From Muraenolepis orangiensis (taxonomy: Eukaryota; Chordata; Actinopteri; Gadiformes; Muraenolepididae), in contig CM051015.1 in the NCBI GenBank assembly GCA_027704905.1, forward strand, positions 15,689,692 through 15,753,691: DNA of 64,000 bases, in the 5' to 3' direction. Shown here one piece after another: positions 23,402 through 35,200 of this stretch. The stretch's first letter is position 1. Each line of letters starts with the position of its first letter. The position numbers and the translations under genes were made by a program. Below the pieces are notes generated by a model. It ran no database searches. It saw only the letters and a list, made by a program, of their open reading frames with translations, and was not told the origin of the DNA.

Positions 23402-24965
23402 ATGAAGGAGTCATTCAGACTCCCAACAATGGAGCATGAAGGTGAGCAAACACTGCAACACAATAATATAAACATATACACATAAACATATATATATATA
23501 GATACAAATATATACACATATATAGATAAAGAGCTGAGAAATGTCAATCTCATGTTTATTTCATTTTGTAACTTCCTTAACAGAAAAGGACAAAAGCAGG
23601 TAGGAGAGTAAGGGAGATGAAGTTTTAGATTTTGTTTTGAAGTGTAAGACGATCCTCATCCTTATCTCATCATGCAGCAGGAACAACAGCAAAGCCATGA
23701 GTGTTGGATTCTTTGAGCTGGTAATCTTCCGCTACTACTACTACTGTGTAACTGTGTTGTACAAGGCACTATGAGCCACACATGAATCATCCCAAAGAGA
23801 TTTCCATAAGGATTATTCCCTCTTAAATGTAGTTTCGCTTCGCCACCTGGAGAGACTCTGTGATGATGTTGGTGGGCAGCTTGTGTGCTCTTGTCCACGG
23901 GGCCGCCTCTCCTCTCATGCTGCTTGTCTACGGCATGATGACTGACACCTTCGTAGCCTACGAGATGGAGGTCCGAGTGCTGGCAGACCCCAATAAAACA
24001 TGTGAGAACAACACTGTGTGGTGGAGGAACCAATCCATATACCTGACACCGGAAAATACCACCATCCACTGTGGGTGAGTTGAGAGTGTTGGGTTACTAT
24101 GTTGACAGGTGTGTTACTATGTTGACAGGTGTGTTACTACTACTACTTAGGGAATGGGGAGTAAGCATTCCACTGTACTTGTTGCATATGGGGTTGCAAG
24201 ATTCAAAAATCTTGAATCTTGAAAAATCTTGAATCTTGAAAAATCTTGAATCAGTGTTGACAGGTGTGTTACTATGTTGACAGGGTGGACATTGAGGCTC
24301 AGATGACCATGTTTGCATACTATTATGTCGCTATTGGTTTTGGCGTTCTGATCCTCAGCTATTTCCAAGTAAGTGTTTCCTAGCAATGATGAAACCTCAT
24401 GCGTCCTAGTCAGTCAGTGTTTAAATGAATCCTAGTGAATCAGTTATGAAACCTCATGAATCCTAGTGAATCAGTTATGAAACCTCATGCATCCTAGTCA
24501 GTCAGTGATGAAACCTCATAAATCCAAGTGAATCAGTGATGAAACCGTATGCGTCCTAGTCAGTCAGTGATGAAACCTCATGAATCCTAGTGAATCAGTT
24601 ATGAAACCTCATGCATCCTAGTCAGTCAGTGATGAAACCTCATAAATCCAAGTGAATCAGTGATGAAACCGTATGCGTCCTAGTCAGTCAGTGATGAAAC
24701 CTCATGAATCCAAGTGAATCAGTGATGAAACCTCATGCTTCCTAGTCAGTCAGTGATGAAACATCATGAACCCATAGTGAATCCTCATTAATCCTAACCT
24801 CTTTTCTGCTTGGGGCCCAGATTGCTCTCTGGGTTTCTGCAGCTGCAAGACAAGTCCAGAGAATAAGGAAAACGTTCTTCAGGAAAGTCATGAGAATGGA
24901 GATTGGCTGGTTTGACTGCAACTCAGTGGGGGAACTGAACACAAGGATATCTGAGTGAGTATATA

Positions 24966-25016
<51 letters not shown>

Positions 25017-25536
25017 TCGCTCAGATATCCTGGGAGTACTTAAGTAAGGTATGGTAACCCTGTTTGTTTAAGTTATGTGCTTCTAAGCTTTTTAACAGTT
25101 ATCCGGTTTATTTTTCAATTTTGCATTGGGGTTACCGGTATGTGGTGTCTGGTTGAAACAGTTTCAGCTGGCCCCAGTCAGACTGATTAGAGTCTTGTTG
25201 AAGCAGCCTGACCTGGCCCCAGTCAGACTGATTAGAGTCTTGTTGAAGCAGCCTGACCTGGCCCCAGTCAGACTGATTAGAGTCTTGTTGAAGCAGCCTG
25301 ACCTGGCCCCAGTCAGACTGATTAGAGTCTTGTTGAAGCAGCCTGACCTGGCCCCAGTCAGACTGATTAGAGTCTGGTTGAAGCAGCCTGACCTGGCCCC
25401 AGTCAGACTGATTAGAGTCTTGTTGAAGCAGCCTGACCTGGCCCCAACCTTTAAACCGTTTACTCCTTATCATCCTCTGTGTCTTTGTCGTCAGGAGGAG
25501 CCCAGAAAGCTGCTTCAGTGGCATGTGGCAGGGGAG

Positions 25537-25606
<70 letters not shown>

Positions 25607-26157
25607 TGTGTGTGTGTGTGTGTTATGAGAGAGTGTGGGAGGACTCTGTGGTTATTGACCCTGTTGGTACCTTTCAGTGACATCAACAAGATCAACAATG
25701 CCATCGCTGACCAGGTGTCCATCTTCGTAGAGAGGATCTCCACCTTCATCTTTGGCTTCATGGTGGGCTTCATCGGGGGCTGGAAGCTGACCCTGGTGGT
25801 CATAGCTGTGAGCCCTCTGATAGGCCTGGCTGCTGGGCTCATGGCCATGGTAAGAGACCCTTTATTCTAACTGTACTTGACCAATTGTTAACATAAAGTT
25901 CCTATTTAGTACCTCCATTATTGTGTTCCCCGCGGTGGAGGCGGTGGCCAGGCTGACGGGGAAGGAGCTAGCGGCTTATGCTAAAGCTGGAGCGGTGGCT
26001 GACGAGGTGCTGACAGCCATCAGAACTGTGGTGGCCTTCGGAGGGGAACACAAGGAAGTGGAAAGGTATGCTGAAGTCAAGTCATTTGTCTAAAAGCTCC
26101 AGTCTCAAAGGCCTTTAGAGAGCAGACGGCAAACCTTCATCTCTAGAAAGAAGTCTG

Positions 26158-26202
<45 letters not shown>

Positions 26203-29200
26203 GGGGGGGGGGGGTGGCAGGTATGATAGGAACCTGGCGGAGGCTCAGAACTGGGGCATAAGGAAGGGCAGTATCATGGGGTTGTTCCAGGGCTACCTGT
26301 GGTGCATCATCTTCCTCTGCTACGCCTTGGCTTTCTGGTACGGATCGAAGCTGGTCATCGAGACGCAGGAGCTCTCTCCTGGCACCCTCATCCAGGTAAC
26401 ATACACCATCTCCTGGTACCTCCTCCAGGTAACATACACCATCTCCTGGTACCTCATCCAGGTAACATACACCATCTCCTGGAACCTCATACAGGAGCTG
26501 GATCACACATTGTTTCAACATTGATCAACACATTGTTTAGGCCCTCCAGGTTAGGGTTGTATGACAGAAAGGCCAGTAGGTCAGGGTTATGGGACTGATG
26601 AACTACAGTAGGCCAGGGTTGTTGGGCTGATGGACTACAGTAGGTCAGAGTCTTGGGGCTGATGGACTACAGTAGGTCAGGGTTGTGGGGCTGATGGACT
26701 ACAGTAAGTCAGGGTTGTGAGGCTGATGGACTACAGTAGGTCAGGGTTGTGGGGCTAATGGACTACAGTAGGTCAGGGTTGTGGGGCTGATGGACAACAG
26801 TAGGTCAGGGTTGTGGGGCTGATGGACAACAGTAGGCGTGGCTATGAGTGACAGGTGGTGGGTTAACTGCAGGTGTTTTTTGGAGTGCTGATGGCAGCCA
26901 TGAACCTGGGTCAGGCCTCACCCTGCTTGGAGGCGTTTGCTTCAGGCCGTGCCGCAGCCAGCACCATCTTTAAAACCATAGACCGGGTAAAACACATTAT
27001 TTATCAAAGCCATTTAATAATAATACTAATAAAATAATGACAATAATAATACCTTTATTTTGAGTGAATCTGGTGAACACGCTGTTCCCATGGTTACTTT
27101 CAAAGGAACCAGAAATTGACTGTTTCTCAGAGGAAGGTCATAAGCTGGAGACTGTCACTGGAGACATAGAGTTCCATGATGTTACCTTCCACTATCCATC
27201 TAGACCGGATGTCAAGGTAACTCTATTATAATGACCTGTCTAACCCCTACCTGCTTCTTAATGACTATCTCTGTACTGTCTAACCCATACATGCTCCTTA
27301 ATGACCTGTCTCTGTACTGTCTAAACTCTACCTGCTCCTTAATGACCTGTCTCTGTACTGTCTAAACTCTACCTGCTCCTTAATGACCTGTCTCTGTACT
27401 GTCTAATCCCTAACTGCCCCTGAATGTCATGTAACTCAAATTCACCTCAAAGGGATAAATGTGCCTGCTGAATGACTAAATAGTAAAATTGTGAATAGTA
27501 CTTTGTGAACTTGGCAACTTTAAGAGTAAAGTTTGTTTGTTTATATAATTTGTATATTTCCAGATTTTAGACAATTTGAGCATGGTCATTAAAGCTGGGC
27601 AAACCACTGCTTTCGTTGGCCCGAGTGGGTCTGGAAAGAGCACCACGGTCCAGCTGATCCAGAGGTTTTACAACCCCAAGGAAGGAATGGTAAGGGTTGG
27701 GGGAGAGTTGGGCTTAGGGTTAGGTTAAGAGTTGGGTAAGAGTTAAAGTGTAAGGGTTGAGGGATGAGTTAGGGTTAGGTTAAGAGTAAGGGAAGAGGTA
27801 AAGGGTTGGGGGAGAGTTGGGGTTAGGGTTAGGTTAAGAGTAAGGGAAGAGGTAAAGGGTTGGGGGAGAGTTGGGGTTAGGGTTAGGTTAAGAGTACGGG
27901 AAGAGGTAAAGGGTTGGGGGAGAGTTGGGGTTAGGGTTAGGTTAAGAGTAAGGGAAGAGGTAAAGGGTTGGGGGAGAGTTGGGGTTAGGGTTAGGTTAAG
28001 AGTAAGGGAAGAGGTAAAGGGTTGGGGGAGAGTTGGGGTTAGGGTTAGGTTAAGAGTAAGGGAAGAGGTAAAGGGTTGGGGGAGAGTTGGGGTTAGGGTT
28101 AGGTTAAGAGCAAGGGAAGAGGTAAAGGGTTGGGGGAGAGTTGGGGTTAGGGTTAGGTTAAGAGTAAGGGAAGAGGTAAAGGGTTGGGGGAGAGTTGGGG
28201 TTAGGGTTAGGTTAAGAGTTGGGTAAGAGTTAAAGTGTAAGGGTTGAGGGATGAGTTAGGGTTCGGTTAAGAGTAAGGGAAGAGGTAAAGGGTTGGGGTT
28301 GAGGGATGAGTAAGGGTTAGGTTAAGAGTTGGGTAAAAGTTAAAGGGTTGGGGTTGAGGGATGAGTTAGGGTTGAGTTAGGAGTAAGGTAAGAGGTAAAG
28401 GGTTAGAGTTAGGTAACATAATAAGACCCTCTCTGATCTCCAGAATGGCCCAAAATAAGCAAGAACTCCCCGAACTCATCTGCTGTTCTTATATTATTAT
28501 AAAATATTTTACGATTATTTTAATGCATTCAATAGAATAGCTGCATAACTATCTATTTTTAAACTAGATAAAACAAATATGACATTCATTCTAATCAAGT
28601 AGTGTTTTTTTGAATAAAGTTTGATTGATAACTTAAGACTCCTGATTGACAGGTGACTCTAGACGGTCATGACATCCGTGGGCTCAACATCCCGTGGCTT
28701 CGCTCGCTGATCGGCATTGTGGAGCAGGAGCCCACGCTATTCGCTACAACCATCGCGGAGAACATCCGCTTTGGCAAACCAGGGGTCACCATGGAAGACA
28801 TCACCAAGGCAACCAAAGAGGCCAATGCCTATGACTTCATCATGGCTCTGCCCCAGGTAACCAGTTAGTGATGACCTATGACTTCATCGTGGCTCTGCGC
28901 CAGGTAACCAGTTAGTGATGACCCATGACTTCATCATGGCTCTGCTCCAGGTAACCAGTTAGTGATGACACATGACTTCATCATGGCTCTGCCCCAGGGA
29001 ACCATTTTGTAATGACCCATGACTTCCTCATGGCTCTGCCCAGTTAACCAGTTAGTGATGACCTATGATTTCATCATGGGTCTGCCCCAGGTAACCACTT
29101 AGTGATGGGTCATCTGTTAACTGGAACATTATATTAGATAGCTGTGATTCGACTAGACTATCCTGTATCTAGTCACTAGAGTCTAGACGATCGTGCTAAC

Positions 29201-32200
29201 CACTAAACTTTCCTGTAGTCTGATGGTTAGCATGATAATAATAATAATAATTATTCCAATTTGCGAAAAAACATTTTTTGCATTTAACCCATCCTAGTAT
29301 TAGGAGCAGTGGTCAGCTATTTATACAGCGCCCGGGGAGCAGTTAGGTTGAGTTGTGTCTTGCTCAAGGACACCTCGACAGTTTGTTTTGCTAGGAGGAG
29401 CCAGGGATCGAACCAGCAAGGTTGTGAGGCGACCGCTCTACCTCCTGAGCTATACTGCCGCCCAGTCTAGTGGTTAGTCTTGTGGTTAGCATGACAGTCT
29501 AGTGGTTAGCATAACAGTCTAGTGGTTAGCATGATAGTCTAGTGGTTAACATGACTAGTCAAGTAAAGTCAAGTTTATTGTCACTTCACAGTTTACACAA
29601 ATATAAAGCAGTGGTGTGAAAATCTTATGTGCAATTCCCGACGACAGACAGCAGTTATAAAAATAAGATAAAAATAGAATAGAATAAAATAATAAAAATG
29701 CAATTTATAAAATGCAATATATCGGCACAGAAAAAGAGCAATATGTATATATAAATCAATGTAATAAAATATACATTGTTATATGCTATACACCCTTGTT
29801 CAGCAGCCTGATGGCCTGATTGTGGAAGCTATCTCGGAGTCTATTTGTACGGCACTTGATACTGCGGTATCGTTTGCCTGACAGTAAAAGTGAGTACAGT
29901 TTGTGGCTGGGGAAGGCAATGTCTTTTATGATGCGTTTGGCGTTGGCCAACCTGACCTGCCTTGTATATATCAGCGGTTGATATATACAACCGCTGGTTG
30001 TATATATCCAGGAGGGAGGGGAGCTCACTGGGCCGTCCGCACCACCCTTTGAAGCGCTCTGTGCTCGAGTGTGGTGCAGTTCCCGTACCAGGCGGTGATA
30101 CACCCTGTAAGAACACTCTCGATGGTGCTGTTATAGAATGTTCTCAGGATGCGGGGCCCATGCAGAATTTCCTCAGACGCCTGAGGAAATACAGGCGTTG
30201 TTGGGCCCTTTTCACCACGTGTGTGGTGTGCGTGGACCGTGTGAGGTCCTCGGAGATGTGCACGCCGAGGAACTTGAAGCTGCTGACCCTCTCTACTGCA
30301 ACACCGTTGATGGAGATAGGGCTGTGATAGGGCCCCTCTGCTTCCTGAAGTCCACGATCAGCTCCTTGGTCTTCTTGACGTTGAGGGCGAGGCTGTTCTC
30401 CTGGCACCACTGCTCCAGCGATCCGACCTCCTCCCTGTAGGCTGTCTCGTCGTCGCCGGCGATCAGGCCCATCACTGTCGTGTCGTGTCGACTAGTGGTT
30501 AGCATGACAGTCTAGTGGTTAGCATGATAGTCTAGTGGTTAACATGACTATGGGTGAGCATGATAGTCCAGTGGTTAACATGATAGTCTATTGGTTAACA
30601 TGACTAGTGGTTAGCATGATAGACTAGTGGTTAGCATGATAGTCTAGTGGTGATCATGAAAGTCTAGTGGTTAACATGACTAGTGGTTAGCATGATAGTC
30701 TAGTGGTTAGCATGATAGTCTAGTGGTGATCATGAAAGTCTAGTGGTTAACATGACTAGTGGTTAGCATGATAGTCTAGTGGTTACATGACTAGGTGCAT
30801 GATAGTCTAGTGGTTAACATGATAGTCTTGTGGTTAACATGACTAGTGGTTAGGATGATAGTCTAGTGGTTAGCATGATAGTCTAGTGGTTAGCATGCTA
30901 GACTAGTGGTAAGCATGCTAGTGGTTATGTGGAGCAGGTTAGTATTAGGTTAGTACAGTGTCCAGACGAAAGCCCAAAGTCTGCAGGCTCCCTGAGCTCT
31001 GATCCCTTACTAACTAATGACATGAATCTAAAACAATGATTTGGGATAAAGGCATTTCATCATTATCATTCTCTCATTGTCATTTCTAAAAGACTAAATA
31101 GCTTATGAAAATCTGAAGCAGATTGTGTATTATTATTCTTATTATTAATATTATTATTCTTATTATTCTTATTATTAATATTATTATTCCACATGCTTTC
31201 CTTCATGTTGTACCTCAGAAGTTCGACACCCTGGTTGGCGAAGGTGGAGGTCAAATGAGTGGAGGTCAGAAACAAAGGATCGCCATTGCCAGAGCGCTGG
31301 TCCGCAACCCCCGCATTCTCCTGCTGGACATGGCCACCTCCGCCCTGGACAACCAGAGTGAAGCTGTGGTCCAGAAGGCTCTGGATAGGGTAAGGACTCT
31401 GGGGTGGGATGTTACATCACGGTTAGGACCCTCACCAGTAGGTTTGGGGTGGGATTTTACATTACGGTAAGGACCCTCACCAGTAGGTTTGGGGTGGGAT
31501 GTTACATCACGGTAAGGACCCTCACCATTAGGTTTGGGGTGGGATGTTACATCCCGGTAAGGACCCTCACCAATAGGTTTGGGGTGTGATGTTACCTCAC
31601 GTTACATCACGGTTAGGACCCTCACCAGTAGGTTTGGGGTGGGATGTTACATCAGGGTAAAGACCCTCACCAGTAGGTTAGGGTGTTACATGTGCTGTCA
31701 AAAAGACATCTTATCTTATTGTGATTTTACATCTCACGATGATTACAGATTATGAATAAACCTTCTATTGCTGTTTATAAGAATATGAAATAACTTAAAA
31801 TGTCTGCTGTGCGGACTGACCCTCCAGAGAACAGTTGTCGTATGTCCACAGGTCTTATGTCCACAGGATCATCTTATGTCCACAGAATCATCTTATGTCC
31901 ACAGGTCATATGTCCACAGAATTATCTTATGTCCACAGGTCGTATGTCCACAGAATTATCTTATGTCCACAGGTCGTATGTCCACAGAATCATCTTATGT
32001 CCACAGGTCATATGTCCACAGAATTATCTTATGTCCACAGGTCGTATGTCCACAGAATTATCTTATGTCCACAGGTCGTATGTCCACAGAATCATCTTAT
32101 GTCCACAGGTCATATGTCCACAGAATTATCTTATGTCCACAGGTCATATGTCCACAGAATTATCCTATGTCCACAGGTCTTATATCCACAGGATCATCTT

Positions 32201-35200
32201 ATGTCCACAGGTCGTATGTCCACAGAATCATCTTATGTCCACAGGTTGTATGTCCACAGGTCTTTTGCCCACAGGTCTTATGTCCACAGGATCATTTTAT
32301 GTCCACAGGTCTTATGTCTACAGGATCCTCTTATCTCCACAGGTCTTATGTCCACAGGTCTTATGTTCACAGGTCGTATGTCCACACAATTATCTTATGT
32401 CCACAGGTATTTTTCCCACAGGTCTTATGTTCACAGGATCATCTTATGTCCACAGGTCTTATGTCCACAGGCTGGTCTTATGTCCACAGGAATGGCTTAT
32501 GTCCAAAATAACGTCTTATGTCCACAGGCTGGTATTATGTCCACAGGTTGTATGTCCACAGGTCTTTTGCCCACAGGTCTTATGTCCACAGGATCATCTT
32601 ATGTCCACAGGTCTTATGTCTACAGGATCCTCTTATCTCCACAGGTCTTATGTCCACAGGTCTTATGTTCACAGGTCGTATGTCCACACAATTATCTTAT
32701 GTCCACAGGTATTTTTCCCACAGGTCTTATGTTCACAGGATCATCTTATGTCCACAGGTCTTATGTCCACAGGCTGGTCTTATGTCCACAGGAATGGCTT
32801 ATGTCCAAAATAGCGTCTTATGTCCACAGGCTGGTATTATGTCCAAAGGTCTTATGTTCATAGGCTGGTCTTATGTCCACAGGCTCGTCTGGGACGAACG
32901 ACCATCTCCATCGCCCACCGTCTGTCCACCGTCAGGACCGCAGATTTCATTGTTGGGTTTGAGCGAGGTCGAGCGGTGGAGCATGGGACTCACAGCCAGC
33001 TGCTAGAGAGACAGGGGGTCTACTTCACCCTGGTTACCCTGCAGAACCAGGGGCCCGACAGGGCCTTGCAGAAAACACATACAGGTAGGCAAGGGGGGGA
33101 GGCGGGACAACCGCAAGGGGTGTTTGACTTCTGGCCGAAAGGATCTGGGTTTGAAACCCTGATATCCGCAGTATCGACCTGACCCTGAGTATGAAGCTGA
33201 GCTGCTACCTGCTCATAAATATATATTTGAATTCACCTAATTATCAAAACGACTAAATTGGTGAAAGTAATAGGATGAAGAGCACTCCAACCCAAGGTTT
33301 TTTTGGTTGTTGGACATTGTTTTGTTTTTTTATGTGCCATTTCTAGAAACTATTGAGGAGAAAATTGGTTCAAGGGGATTCAGCTGTGGAAGTTATAAAT
33401 CTAGTTCAAGGTATTTTCCATCATTCGATATTTCCAGCTACATGTGTCATAAGCTGATAAAAAATATTACTACTACAATTACTAATGTATTACTATTTTT
33501 TCCTAATTAATGAATTCTGAATATACTCATGCTTCCCTCAGGAGTTCTTATCGTCCACGATCTTATACCCAGTTGTCAAACAAGTCCATCCCTGATGCCA
33601 TCTGCGGAAACCTCGAAATCCACTCAAACGGGCTGATTGCAGATGAGGAGGTGCACAGTACCTTCATGTTCATTTAGTCATTACCTTAAGGACTCCAGGC
33701 CCAAAGGTTCTCTGTTCAAGCCCCAATGTCTGTAGTCTACTTGTAAGCATCTCTGAGAACGATGACCCACAAACCCCTACCTGCTCCTTAAAGGAATACT
33801 TTGCTGGTACATCAGCCTGTCATGGATCAATTCCCCTCCATTTCACCAGGATTCCGGTTTGCAAATTTGTGCAAAGTTCGCCCGGCAGACTTTTGCTAGC
33901 TCTGAGAACTGTTGTTCAACTGTTGGTCTCTGGTCATGTAGCACCAGTTCTCTAGGGATGTTGTTCCAACTGTTGTTCTCTGGCCATGTAGCACTAGTTC
34001 TCTAGGGTTGTTGTTCCAACTGTTGTTCTCTGGTCATGTAGCACCAGTTTATATTTGTGTTGCCTTTCTACTGCATATATATCCTTGTTTTAAAAATGCT
34101 AGACTTTCCAGCAGAAAAATTGTTCTATAAAGACATTCATCTGCTAAATGCCTAGTTGTATAGTTGTTACAGACGACACTGCCACAAGCCATTAAAATGG
34201 CGACTTTTGGCTTCTTCCGAGTACACAGGGTGATGAGGAAACCGGTTTATTGTAGAGTTTGTAGTTGTTAGATGAACAGAGCAGATGGTCCATGCTACCG
34301 CTCCTTCTGAGTGTGTGGTGGTGATGGTTTAACCTGTGGGCCTTGATTACCAAGGACCCACAGGTGTCTGACTGAGGCCAGGTGAGGCTGCTTCAACCAG
34401 ACTCTTATCAATCGGACTAAGGCCAGATGAGGCTGCTTCAACCAGACTCTAATCAGTCTGACTGGGGCCAGATGAGGCTGCTTTAACCAGACTCTAATCA
34501 GTCTGACTGGGGCCAGATGAGGCTGCTTCAACCAGACTCTAATCAGTCTGACTGGGGCCAGGTGAGGCTGCTTCAACCAGACACTAATCAGTCTGACTGA
34601 GGACAGGTGAGGGTGCTTCATCCAGACTCTAATCAACCACACACACTCCACAAAAGTAAAAGTAAATCAATTCTAACTGTGTCTGAACACAGGTGACAGA
34701 TGACCAGGATCCAGGGGAGCGCTTAGAGCCGGCTCCCGTGCTTCGGGTCCTCAGGTACAACAAGCCTGAGTGGCCCTACATGCTGCTGGGGTCCCTGGGG
34801 GCCGCCATCAATGGCTCCGTCAACCCAATCTACGCTATTCTCTTCAGCCAGATCCTCGGGGTCAGAATTTATTTTGTGTTGTGTTCTAAAAGGTTGTACC
34901 ATTTATTATAGGGTTGCTGGGACGGTTAGTAAAATGACCTTTGTGTCACTCCAAGGGTTAGCATAGGACCATTACCAGGGTTAGCATAGGACCGCTACAG
35001 CGGTTGAAATAGTATTGCAGGGTCGCTAATAGGGTTAGCATGGGACCTCAGCGTTGCTACGAGGGTTAGCATAGGACCACAACAAGGGTTAGCATTGGGC
35101 TGCAGGGTTGCTACTAGGGTTAGCATAGGACCACAGGGTCACTACGGGGTGATATTACTGTATTGTTTATTGTAGTATAAAAATATATACCACTTATTCA

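Noticed and set aside
25523..25870. ORF starting in a (GT)n Val-Cys run and reading into ABCB11 sequence
   Set aside because: The microsatellite is intronic; the exon proper starts at 25678 after an AG acceptor in phase with the preceding exon.
31800..32863. Open frames of 337, 342 and 211 residues in all three forward frames
   Set aside because: They are translations of a 14-17 bp minisatellite in an ABCB11 intron. No domain, and the authentic exon begins at 32883.
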